A stretch of 64,000 bases of DNA from Latrodectus hesperus (taxonomy: Eukaryota; Arthropoda; Arachnida; Araneae; Theridiidae). The translations under genes and the position numbers were made by a program. Positions 12,251 to 27,136 of the stretch are shown one piece after another. Under the pieces are notes generated by a model. It saw only the letters and a program-made list of their open reading frames with translations, made no database searches and was not told where the DNA came from. The stretch covers positions 69,402,542 to 69,466,541 of the forward strand of contig CM075858.1 in the NCBI GenBank assembly GCA_037975125.1, in the 5' to 3' direction. Position 1 is the stretch's first letter, and every line of letters starts with the position of its first letter.

Positions 12251-13689
12251 GTGTAGTATCCATAAAATCACCAGTTCAATTTCCTGATTCTGTTGTTAAT
12301 TAGATTGCTGTAAATGTGTCATTTTAATAAATTAGTTTTTATTAATGAAAAAAATGAAAATTAGCATTAATTTTCCATGATAAAAATCACTTGATTCAAA
12401 TTTGTTGTATTTAAAATAGAAAAATAAAAATATATTTCATATATATTTTAATGATGGCATTGAATTTGGATAAGAGAAAAAAAGGAATATTTTAAAGTTT
12501 GATTACATTGATTCAGGAAACCGATTAAAAATGCATTTATATTTCCTTATAAATGAGGATTTTAATTTCTTAAATAGTTAGTCATATAGTAATTTACATA
12601 AAAAACTTTAATTTGCCTTGTAAATTACTGTTATCAAAAATCAATACAATTGTTTGAGTATAAGTAAACCTTATTTATGCTGGTAAATGTGTATTTTTTA
12701 GTTTGTTACAAATTTATTTTACTTGTCTATCTATTAAATAAATTCACATCATTTATTCAATTGATTATTTAATTAAATGACTTCTATAAAAGTGTCATTT
12801 TGTTTTCTTTTACATTAGTGTTTTGTTTGTAAGACTGTATTATATCTAAAAATTCTTCAATTGATGATATTATTTCCTTTTTATTCCTTTTTTCATTTAT
12901 TTTATTAATATGGATATGGTTGCTGCTAAAAAAAGCCTTAAAATACCCATGAGACTCTAAAATTATGAAACATTTAAGGTAGTAACAATTGTAGGGCATA
13001 TGTTATATAGCCTTCATAAAAGTTTAAAATCCCTTAGAATAATCATTGAAAAATCTTAAAGTCACTGTTCACTGTTTAAAGACATTGTTTGTTGAGACTT
13101 TGTTATCACTTCAAAGTCTTTGAAAACATATTTAACACTCAATTTAATTCCTTTTATTTTCTTAAATATATATTTGCTATTTTTTGTATTATTTGAATTA
13201 ATAAAGTATTCAAATCTTTTATTATGTTGAAAGCTTTTGCTTTTGAATATTTAAGTTATTATTTTTTATTTTTTGTGTAGTTATATTTGTCAGTTTTGCA
13301 AATTATTTTCATTATTTAACTTTCATTATAAAATTGTTTCAATGTGGTTTAAAAAATGAAATTTGTTATAAAAAAATTAAACTTAAAAGTTAATAAATAG
13401 TTGCCAAAATATTTTTTTTCCATGCTAACCTCTCAATGTTTGGCATGTTTTTTATAAATACCAGAAATTATTTTTATCATAAAATATAAGAAATTTATAA
13501 TTAAATTTGCTTTATATACAAAATTATTTGGATTTTGAATTATTGAATATAATTTTTTGCTTCACAATCTTTTTGGCTCTTTACAAATTTTCTCAGTTAA
13601 ACTAAGTCAATTTTATTTTTTTACCACTCTTGAAGTGCTTAATTACAAATATTAGTAAATTGTTTGATAAATTTTAAAATTTAAATAAG

Positions 13690-13754
<65 letters not shown>

Positions 13755-15014
13755 GCTATTTGCAGAAATTTTTGTACTATTCAATCTTTCTTGAGTTCCC
13801 GTAGTTAAAGGTTGATTTATTTTAAGTATTGTTTAAAAAGTACTTCCAAAGGAAATTAAGTTCTATAAATTATATTACTATTAAAGAATATTTTTTTAGA
13901 AAATTACCATTTCTATTTGTTGTCATTTGAGAATTTACTTATTTTAAAATGTTAATGTATAAGATTTTATATATATAAACATTTACTATTTAAGCATATT
14001 TAACTTCCAAAAATAATTACATTTTTTTTACAAATTTCAAATTTTTTGTAGATAATTCCCCTTTTGTAAAAAGGGGAAAGAAACTGATTTTATATAAAAA
14101 ATTTTTATCATTTATTTTTATGAAAATATCTGCTAAATTAATAATTTTTGCAACTGTTATTCATAATTTTCATTGATGAGTATCATATAATCAAAAGTTT
14201 ACTAAAATAATTTATTTATTATTTGTATTACTGTTTAGTTGAGATGCCTCATTATTTTTCCTTCTATTGTCTGATGTTTTCCTCTTGTTTGATGTTACAT
14301 GAAATTAAATTTGCTTGATTTTTATTATTTTTTTAATTGTAATTTGAATAAATGTTCGAGATTTTTAAGATAATAAAATTTTGTTTGTGAAATTTTATCA
14401 TTTGAAGAATTCTTTGAATGTGTTTCATTGGGTTTTCTTTCTTATAAATATGTAAATCCTAACATATTTATCACTATGTTATATTACATACACTTAATCT
14501 ACATTTCTTTAAAATATTTATGATTGAAATTGTAAAATAAATTTATATTCAAGATTATTTAAATGAAGTATATTTCTGATATTAGGATCACTTTCTCTTA
14601 TATAGTGCCTATCCTCATAGGTTCTTTCTAAAAAATATAAAAGAAGAGAAATGATTTAAAATTAATTTATATTTTAAAATAATTTACATACAACAGTATA
14701 TTTGTTCAAAACTGTAATAATAGTACAAAAATAAGTTCTCCGTATTCATGTAATGAAATATGTACTTGCCTGATCTATTTTTTATTTTTTACGTTTTATT
14801 TTATGTTCAAAACTCTTGAAAAATGTCTTATTGTTATATTTACTGTAGGTAATCATTGTCTTATATCAATATTTATTCATTTGATTTTCATTTTATTTTA
14901 AAATGTAAAAATGTTTGTTGAGCTGCTATTTTTAGGCTTCAACAGACAAAATTATATTTCATTGGATTAAACAGATTAAATTGACTTTTTCTCTTTTTTT
15001 TTTTTTTTTTTTAG
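12251..15014. other. spacer between exons 3 and 4
   Basis: AT-rich with a (TA)n tract listed separately. No coding motif. It ends in a long T run and AG at 15013-15014, a strong acceptor for exon 4. Confidence 0.5.
13694..13751. repeat. (TA)n microsatellite
   Basis: Uninterrupted TA dinucleotides, about 29 units, in a gene-free spacer. Confidence 0.97.
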
Positions 15015-15289
15015 GTAAGCAGGAATATTTATGCAATATTTGTCAAATGTTCTTTGGATCTACAACTACTTTATCAAAGCATATTACGTGGCATCATAAA
15101 CCTGTGAAATTTAAACACAGCTGTCCTTTCTGTCCTTATTCAACTGATAAAACCACAAATCTTAGACGACATGTTTCTGTGCATAGTAATGATAGATTAT
15201 ATAAATGTAAAATTTGTTCAAACGGATTCCATACTTTATCTAATTTGAAATGCCACATGATTATACATACAGGAGAAGAGAACTTTTGA
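15015..15289 (+). CDS. C2H2 zinc-finger alternative 3' exon 4 (intact)
   Basis: Three-finger terminal exon after a very T-rich acceptor tract (AG at 15013-15014); it begins with GT then whole codons. Finger 1 is CNICQMFF with ITWHHK, finger 2 CPFCPYSTD...H-x3-H, finger 3 CKICSNGF...H-x3-H, followed by IHTGEENF and TGA. All Cys/His ligands are present. Finger 3 helix contacts are T,S,N,C, so it differs from its siblings where DNA bases are read, while finger 1 contacts (S,T,T,K) match exon 3 exactly. AATAAA at 15357-15362 lies 68 nt past the stop. A reading frame runs open upstream through the T tract, but that part is the intron's acceptor and is not taken as coding. Confidence 0.87.
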
Positions 15290-15356
15290 CAAAATATTAA
15301 TTTTATATTTGTATTTTTAAATGTAATTTTGCCACAATTTCTCTTTGCTGGCATTC

Positions 15357-15362
15357 AATAAA
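15357..15362 (+). terminator. polyadenylation signal AATAAA for exon 4
   Basis: Canonical hexamer 68 nt downstream of the exon 4 stop. Followed within 30 nt by a T-rich stretch, as expected for a cleavage region. Confidence 0.55.
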
Positions 15363-16042
15363 ATGTTCACATTTTTTTAAATTGTTATCTTTTTCAATTC
15401 AAATAAATTTAATTTTGATAGTAAAAGCTGCTTAATTTTCTATTGATTGTTTAATTTTATAGTCATAAAAGATGTATGTATCTTTTATTAAAATAATGAA
15501 TATTTATTAAGATTTTTTATATATATAACACCATTTTAGAAAGATAAACTTCGATTACAATTTGATTTCACAAGACAAATAAATCAGCATGTGCAAGCAA
15601 ATACGAGAAACATCTGGTTTCCACAAGCATGCCATAAATTTTTTCCTGCAAAGTTAACAGAATAAAATTTTAAACTTCTATCATATTGTAAATTACAGAA
15701 TGTTATTACTTGACAAGATTAAATGGTAATACTGCTGCATTAAAAAGTTTATTTATAATATAAATGTATACTGTATTAATTACACAAATTTCTAAAACCT
15801 TTTATAATTTTTTTTAATATTCTGCAAACCTATTTAATAGTTAATATGAATTTCCATAAATAAGTCAATTAATTTTTTCAATATTTGGTTCTAACTACAA
15901 ATTTTTAAAGTATATTTTTCTTTATATGAGAGATTTTTATATACAATAGTAATTCAAAATTGATTCAAAATTATACATTAAAGTACAAAAGTCTTTGCTG
16001 TTAAAAATTAAAGATGATTCTTTTATGATATTAGTTTTGTGT

Positions 16043-16117
16043 TTAACGTTTTATTATTCACAGCAAAAATAATGTATCCATAAAACATAATTTTTGCTGT
16101 GAATTATAAAACGTTAA
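16043..16117. repeat. imperfect 33-bp inverted repeat
   Basis: Arms at about 16,043-16,076 and 16,085-16,117 pair along roughly 33 bp with two or three mismatches (shared core TTCACAGCAAAAAT and its complement), separated by a loop of about 8 nt. This could be a fold-back element or a precursor-like hairpin. No direct repeat flanks were recognised. Confidence 0.7.
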
Positions 16118-19100
16118 CTTGTGATTATTTTTACTTTCTTCCATGTAAATTTAACCTTAATTTTCTACAAAAAATTCTTATCAATTTTTATAAATCAGTG
16201 GTACTAACATTACACATTTGAAAAAAAATTTCTATTCTTTGTAGAAATTGATGTATTTAGATATGAAAAAAATATTTTTGAATAAACTTTTGTAACATTT
16301 TTATAAAAAGATTGCAATAAAATCAGCATTCTTCTAGTTTAATAATAAAACTATTTCAAATCATTTTCTATTCACATACTTAAATTCATTTAAGTTAATT
16401 TCTAAATTCTAATCTAAAACTATATCTTCAAATGTGTTTTCTTTTACTATATTACCAAGATTCAGAAAATTGCAACTAAGATTATAAAATTTTTATAGAT
16501 TTCTTAAATGTACTTTATAAAAGAAAAAATTACTGTGGATAATATTTAAATAAATTGATTGTTTCCCTTTCTAAATCTATTGTAAGAATCACTTTTAATT
16601 GCTTCTTTGGTTTATTAAAATATTTAATTTTAGAAGCAATAAAACTTTTGCTAAAAATATTCTAAGAAACTAAATTGTTAAAAATATTTTTATAAATTAT
16701 GTTTTCTTAATCCCATATAAGTTTAAGTAATATTTTTATAAAAAGTATATATTTTTCAACTGGGATCTCAAATGTTATTTTTGTGAGAAAATCCTGAATA
16801 ACTCTAAAATATGATTTATTATTGCATTAGATTTTTATATTGTTAAAAATGAATTTGTGTTTTCTTAATTCTTTATTATTTGAAATAATATTTTTTACTT
16901 AGATATATTAAATACTTTGTTAACATCTTGTTTCTATTTGAGATCTTGCTGCCAATGCTTATGTATTACACCTTGACATTGTAAACTTTGGAAAAGCAGA
17001 TCTTAGAATTATAATTTTTAGGAATCTTGAATAATTAAAAGTTACTTATTATAATAATATCAGATTGTGTTATATATATATAATACTTCTAGCTTACTTT
17101 CTTTTAAGTAAATATCTAAAAATATGTTTCTTTACATCAAGGTGATGGATTGATGTTGCAATTTATTATTAACTTCCATACATTAATAAAATAGTCAATA
17201 CATAAAAAAGTTAATCTTTCTAATTATTAATAAATAAAACTTTAAAATTAAAATCCGAAAGATATGCGTGAAAAAATTACTATGTTGCTGTTAAAGTCAT
17301 AAAAAATATAATCACTTTATTCATGATATAAAATTTAAGTTTTTATTTGTGTATTATGTTTTTTTTGCTCAGAATTATTTATTCCTCCCCTCCCTCTACC
17401 AAAAAAATTTTCTGGTTGTGTGAGTTTTTAGAGGTTAAAACATCTTATTTCCACTTTTTAAATAGTTAGAAATCTGCTGAGATCGTTTAAACATTTATGC
17501 AATTCAAAAATAAACTAGCTTACAATGTTCTACTCTTTTAAAGAAAATAGCATTTATAAATATAAAATTCTTTGAAATATCTCTAATTTTCCCTTTTACT
17601 GTTTTGTATTTGTGTATAGTATTTTAGTGAAATAAATAAATATATTATTAAAAATATTTAAGTAATGATCATAGATTGAACAAATATCTTTTTCCAACAA
17701 TTTATAATACTCTTATTCCATGTGAAGTAAAAATGTGCAATTATTAATAAATAGTGATAAGAGGAATTAATATTAGTATAGGAAATTTATTTGTTTTAGC
17801 TTTAATAAATATCTTCTATGACTAAGGTATTTTAAAAAACTATAATTTGTGTATATTATGTGGAACATTAAAGTATTGAGAGTGAATATTTTCACTTTAA
17901 TGTGTTTTATAACTTAATATGTAGCCTTATTCCTCAAGCATTGTAAGAAATATAAAAGTTTGATAATTTAATATTTTAAAAATTTCTTAACAGGAAATTT
18001 TTTATATATTTCTGTAAAGGCTCTTTCTGACACTTTCCTTTTAAATGAATATTTTAGGCATTTTTGAAACTGCTATTTAAAATAGTAATTTAAGAATGTT
18101 TGTAAAATATTTGTGTCAGTGATAAATTGTTCTAAACTACTGATGTCTTGACAAATTATTTTTGTTAGAATACAATACATTACAATGTTGCCATTTAATC
18201 TTGCATAAATTTTATTGCATCTTAATTTATTGTAATCAAACTAGTTTAAAGATAACAGCATTATTTGAATTTAAATAGTGTTTTTATATCCTAAAGTATG
18301 TGAATGTGTGATTAAAATTTGGGAAAATATTTTTCCCAAAATAAAATCATTACTTATATTAATTTTAATGCAAACTTGTATGTGTATTGAATTTTGATCA
18401 TACCATTTTTATATTTTCCATAATGTATTTTTAGAAATGTGAATATTAAATGTTTGAAAAATCAAAGATTGTTTCAGTTTTGATATTTAGTATTAAATTC
18501 ATTGTCTTTTATAATATTTTTTATTTTATAAGATATTTGTACAATTCACTGTTAGATTTTTGATCAAATATAAAAGAGTAGTGCTTCTTGCTTCAAGTGT
18601 TTTTATTCCAATCATTAAAGATTGATAATTTATTGTTAATACTGTTTTCCTGTAAGATATTTCAACGATGTAATATTTATATTACTGTTTCCTTTCACTA
18701 ATTATATATTTTATTATTTGAAAACTAATTTCAAATTACCAAAATTTTGCAGAGGGTATTTTATTATCATTTTTAATTCAACAATATTCCTAAAAGATAA
18801 TATATTTTTCAGAATGCTAATATTCATTAGAATAGATATTAAATAATTTCAAAATGAAAGGGAAATACTTATTTAAGTAGCAATTTTTATCAAGTAATAG
18901 TTCAAAATTAATTTTACAATTGAATCAGTACAAGAAATATGTTTTATATTTGAAAAATTGATGTATTTAAATATTTTTGAAGCTATACTAAATGTTTGTG
19001 ATTATTAAAAATTTATTAATTACAGTATTTTAAGTTATTCACATGAAAAAATTTAATTTTATTAAATGTTTAGAATTTTACAAATGGAGGTTTTTGGAAT

Positions 19101-19323
19101 TTTTTATAAGCTTGAAGTTTTAATTTTTTTATTTTTCTTTATGTAGTTAAGAAATTAATTTACAAAATTAACTTGCTGTGAAAGAATATAAAAATTTAAT
19201 TTTGTGCATATTTTTCTTAGCTAAACTGATTTTACTCCCTTGATTTTCAAGAATAATAATTGATATCTATTCATAGATTGAATTACCATGAAGAAAATAT
19301 ACTGTGTTTAAAGTTATAACAAC

Positions 19324-19325
<2 letters not shown>

Positions 19326-19356
<31 letters not shown>
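19326..19356. repeat. 31-base poly(T) run
   Basis: Homopolymer T at 19,326-19,356. It could be the A-tail of a minus-strand retroposon, but no body was recognised next to it. Confidence 0.95.
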
Positions 19357-19357
<1 letters not shown>

Positions 19358-19639
19358 AAAATAGGTTTGAGAAATATGGTGCGACTTTTATGTTGATGTT
19401 GTGTATTATATGTTTTTCATTTCATGCAATTCTGAATTTTTTTTCTGTCTCAGGATATTTTTTTGTCCTTGTAAAGTGTGAGAATATTACAGTTTTGTAG
19501 AGTTTGGTGAACACACTTACACTGTTTTTGACAATCACAGCTAAGTTCTTTTAAACTTTCCAGTTTTTATGAATGGCTTTTAAATGTGTAATGGGTTTTC
19601 CACTGTTCAGTTTTCTTAAAAGTGATGGGAAGTTCAGTC

Positions 19640-19850
19640 TTAAAATCAATGTTACATTTCTAAAACAGCATACAAGCTACATATGATTATGCATTCTAAA
19701 GAACATGGAAACAGGGCTGCAGAAAGGCATTTAAAGCTATCCCCAACTGAAAAAATGATTAGAACTTGGAAGAATCATTAAGAGGATCTAAAAAAAGCAA
19801 CTCACAGTATGCATTACCTACAGAACTTATATAAAGCAGATAGGGGTAAG
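19640..19850 (+). pseudogene. pogo/Tigger-like transposase N-terminal scrap
   Basis: The plus strand reads KEHGNRAAERHLKLSPTEKM followed by IRTWKN, one TAA, then EDLKKA. The pattern of GNRAA, a short turn, I-R-x-W, and a charged L-K-K-A segment resembles the helix-turn-helix at the N-terminus of pogo/Tigger-like transposases and related domesticated proteins. Only about 60 codons are readable, with an in-frame stop and no DDE domain, so it is a fragment. The family assignment is by motif memory only and could be wrong. Confidence 0.45.
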
Positions 19851-20576
19851 TCTTAAGAAGTAGGTCATAGTAATACACTAGATTGTACAGAGGACAATTT
19901 GTTTATGTGAAATTTAGAAGGTTTCAAGGGATTCTTAATTTAGTTCTGTATATCAATGTCTAGGTTTTGACAAACACTTAAAAGTTATTATTTCCAATAT
20001 AGATTGGATATTTGAAGAAAGCACACATGTATTTGTATGACTTTATATTTAAAATTCTGCAAATGAAGAATAATGAATTGTAATAAAGTTTTATCATTCA
20101 AAAATGTGTATAAAAAAGAGCTTCCACTGGTAAATATAATATATAAGAATTAGGATTTATATTTATATATGTATATTTATTAAATTGTGTGAATAGTATG
20201 AAAATAAAAATTCCTTTTTTTCAATTATTCCAAGAGAACACTTTCAGAAAATGAATATATGACATAGGGGAGATATAAATAAGCATAGATATTAAAATAT
20301 AGCACTAGGTAGAGAAGTGCACCTAAAACTACTCTTGATTTCTCCATTTTTTTATGCTATTCTATACGTTAAAAGAAGTTTCTTTATTTTAAATAGTTGC
20401 AATATAATTTAAATTTCTACTTGACACTTTTTGAATGTATTCTATAACTTTTCTTTCTTTTGAAATTAAAATGTCATTTAGAATAGTTTCTTATATTTCT
20501 GACCGAGAATGATTATTGTATTCACTTATTTTGTACTTTATCTTAGACTTTTTAATTTGAATAACTTTCTCTATAG

Positions 20577-20851
20577 GAACATTTGTTCAAGTTGTGTGTA
20601 ACTGTTGTGGGAAAAGATTTACTTCCAAAGTAACCCTCAGAAGACATCATTTATATCATCATAAACCTCCTACTGCTGTCTTCAGATACAATTGTGCACT
20701 CTGTCCTTATTCATCTAATAGAAGTTGTGACTATAAGAGTCATTCCTTTGTTCATAACTTTGATCGTAAAATTGTGTGCAATGTTTGCGGCAATCGTTTT
20801 GTTTCATTGAGTGGTTTAAGTGGTCATATGGTAATTCATACTGGAGAATAA
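20577..20851 (+). CDS. C2H2 zinc-finger alternative 3' exon 5 (intact)
   Basis: Three-finger terminal exon with acceptor AG at 20,575-20,576. It begins with GA completing a split codon (Gly if the donor base is G), then TFVQVVCNCC. Finger 1 is CNCCGKRF with a LYHHK ending, where the usual MWHHK Trp is replaced by Tyr. Finger 2 is CALCPYSSN...H-x3-H, finger 3 CNVCGNRF...H-x3-H, and the protein ends with IHTGE then TAA, as in exon 2. Finger 3 helix contacts are S,S,G,G; finger 1 contacts S,V,T,R. The downstream (TA)n begins about 55 nt after the stop and would lie in the 3' UTR. Confidence 0.87.
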
Positions 20852-24184
<3,333 letters not shown>

Positions 24185-24486
24185 GTCTGCGTGTAGGATA
24201 TACTTGTAACGAATGTGATAAATGGTTTGCTTCCCAAATGACTCTTTCCAGGCATAAGATGTGGCATCATAAGTCTTCAACTTTGTATCGGTATAACTGC
24301 AATAAATGTCCATATTCGACCAATGAGAAGACCAATTTCGATAGCCATAGTTATGTACACAGACCTGATCGATCTTTCTGGTGTCAGATTTGTGGAAATG
24401 GATTCACCACATATAGTAGTTTAAACAAACATGCCATTATTCATACTGGAGAAGAAAGCAGTTCTTTATTTTCATTTTTATGTTGA
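24185..24486 (+). CDS. C2H2 zinc-finger alternative 3' exon 6 (intact)
   Basis: Three-finger terminal exon, acceptor AG at 24,183-24,184, first bases GT, then LRVGYTCNECDKWF. Finger 1 closes with KMWHHK, finger 2 is CNKCPYSTN...H-x3-H, finger 3 CQICGNGF...H-x3-H, then IHTGE plus about ten residues (ending FLC) and TGA. All ligands are present. Finger 3 helix contacts are T,S,S,K; finger 1 contacts S,M,T,R. AATAAA occurs at 24,490-24,495, only 4 nt past the stop. The ATG inside finger 1 should not be taken as the start, because the coding frame runs unbroken from the acceptor and includes the first two Cys ligands. Confidence 0.87.
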
Positions 24487-26383
24487 TTGAATAAAGAATT
24501 GATGATTTTACAACCAAAAAATTTAATTTTAAATGTATACATTCTTGTTTGAATTATTGTTTATAAATTTACAGTGATATAAAAAAAAATTTTTTTTCCT
24601 AAACTGTACCTTCACTTGTTTTTAATACTATTGCTATGTGGGTAAAATATGAACACTTTAATTATGAAGCAAATTTAGCTACATTAGAAAACAAATTTGG
24701 TAACTTGAAGCTATTTTTCTGAAACTCTGCTTGTTGATTTATTTTTATAATTCATAGTATATTTCAAAAGGTTATTTAATTGACAAAATATGTGCATTCA
24801 TCAATTAACAATACCAACACGGTTTTGAATAGTACTGATTTTGTTAGTTTAGTTAAATAATTTAATTCTATGTTTTCTTAAAAATCAAACTCATAAAATT
24901 CAGTCCACTTATTTGCCATAAGATCACTTGTACTTAGTTAAAAAATAATTTCTAAGGCAATTGTTTTGCATGATTTAAGTTGATAATTCTATTCTTTTAA
25001 ATAATGCCATTTTCTTTTAACTTTACAAATTAATGTTAGTTTAGAAAATGATTCATAATAGTCATCAAACATTTAAAACTTCAAATGTTTAACATTGTGA
25101 ATTAATGTTACGTCACAATAAATATTCATTAAAAAGTTGTTTTTCTTTTTAATTAATTACTACACACACAAGTTGTCATTAATTCTTTTTCAAATATTAA
25201 TATCAATCACAATTTATTTTATTTAAAAATTGTATTTTTGGTTGCTATTTTAAAGTTCACCCAAAATGATTGTGTTACAGTATAAAAATAAAATATACTG
25301 TTTAGTCAATTAGATTAAACTATTGCCACTAAATATTTACTAAGCCATAATAAATTAAATTTTTCTATATTTTATTTTACATGTCGTACAATAAATTTTT
25401 TTTTTTTTGCAAAGAATTTTTTCATAATATTTTAGTAAAGTATGATTATTCTATTCATCTTTTGTTTCCCCCAAAACAGTGTGTTATCTTTACAAAATCT
25501 AGTTACTGATTTTTTTAATGCTTGTAGATGTGATATTTTTTAATTATTTTTCTAAATTTTTATAGTAGATAAATATGTCCTTTTAATGTGTGCTTTTAAG
25601 TATACAAGTTGCACAATATACAATATTTAAAATGCAAATAATCATGAAAATATATTTTATTTAAAATGTAGTTATTATGAACTACGTATTACTTTTTTAT
25701 TTTCAGTTCTGTACTTTCATATTAAATTTAGTACTAGTGTTTTGTATAGTTTGATATTTGTAGATTTCCTAGAATTTTGTGTTTATATGTTTATGAATTT
25801 TGTAAATTATCATTCACAATATTCATATTTTAAACAATATTTGTATATTGTACAATTTTGTGTAATTTTGTTAAAGAAATTTTCATATTGAAATATTAAA
25901 GACACATATGTTATGAATAGTGAACTTCAGAATTTTCAGTGGAAATTATTTTACGAATATTAATTTAAAAGCTTTAAGCATATTCTCAAATATTCTAATG
26001 TCTGAAAAATGTTTGTGCTTTTTCAAATTAAGAAATGTATTATCTTTCTATTACTATTAAATTATAACTATTCATTTATTTTTATGGGCTCAAAACTATA
26101 ATTCTAAACAATTATTGCCAGGAAATTTTTATTTTGTTTTAATGTTTCATAATCTTACGAAAATTTGTTTAATTTTTGGGTACATAAAAAAATCATTTTC
26201 TGATGAGAGAAAGATTTTCAATTTTATTTAAAACTTTTTATCTCAAATTTTAATTACAATTTTATGCTTTTAATATTTTACCATATAATTTTCAAATTTA
26301 CATTATTTTTTCTAATTTTCTTTATTTTATTTTGTGGTTTTTTGTTTTATTTTTGGACATCTTGTTTTATGTTTGAAATTTAT

Positions 26384-26440
<57 letters not shown>

Positions 26441-26837
26441 GTATAAATTATGATGTAAAATATGTCTTCAAATGTATATAACATCAAGTTAAAAAACAAA
26501 TTGTTACATAATAAGAAGACAAACATTTTTATTTATCTCTAAGTAAACTTAATACTATATACATTTTATAGTTAATTTTTATTTAAAAGTTCCTTTCTGA
26601 AAAATTCTCTTTGCAATATTTTTATTAAAATTTTATGTTCTTTAAATAATTTCTCAGATAAAATCTGATTTCATTTTTTATGCATTGTATATCTTGTCCA
26701 ATTTTATTTAAAATAAATATTTTTTTGGATAAAAAGATTCCCTTTTATATTACAATGGTTTATGTATACATTTTTTTTTTCAAATTCATGAAAGATTTTC
26801 TTTCCTTTATAAAATTGTTTTTCTATTTTTTTATCAG
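24487..26837. other. spacer between exons 6 and 7
   Basis: AT-rich, with a (TA)n tract at 26,386-26,435; nothing else recognised. Acceptor AG at 26,836-26,837 after a T-rich tract. Confidence 0.5.
26386..26435. repeat. (TA)n microsatellite
   Basis: About 25 TA units, ending in ACACATG. Confidence 0.96.
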
Positions 26838-27136
26838 CTGGTGCAGAATGCAGAACTTGCAAGAAGTGGTTTTCTTCTCGTTCTACACTTATGAGACACA
26901 GAATCTGGCATCACAAATCAGAATTTCCTAAATTCAAATATAATTGCAGCCAGTGTCCATATGCCACCAATGAAGGCACTAACTACAAAACTCATGCTGT
27001 GGTCCATAGCATGGATAGACCCTATGTTTGTGAACAATGTGGGAATAGATTTAAGGCTCTAAACACACTTAATAACCATTTACTTATTCATAATGGTGAA
27101 CATTTCCATACTATCAATTACTTTACATTGCAATGA
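26838..27136 (+). CDS. C2H2 zinc-finger alternative 3' exon 7 (intact)
   Basis: Three-finger terminal exon, acceptor AG at 26,836-26,837. It begins with CT (Ala with a donor G) then GAECRTCKKWF. Finger 1 closes with RIWHHK, finger 2 is CSQCPYATN...H-x3-H, finger 3 CEQCGNRF...H-x3-H, then IHNGE (Asn for the usual Thr) and eleven further residues before TGA. Finger 3 helix contacts are A,N,T,N, nearly the same as exon 8, suggesting these two are close relatives. Finger 1 contacts are S,S,T,R. The nearest clear AATAAA is far downstream at 27,814-27,819. Confidence 0.87.

Larger units (their letters stand above)
15290..20576. other. spacer between exons 4 and 5
   Basis: The longest gap in the array. 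AT-rich; holds a hairpin (16,043-16,117), a 31-base T run (19,326-19,356) and a transposase-like scrap (19,640-19,850), each listed separately. Nothing else was recognised. Confidence 0.5.
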
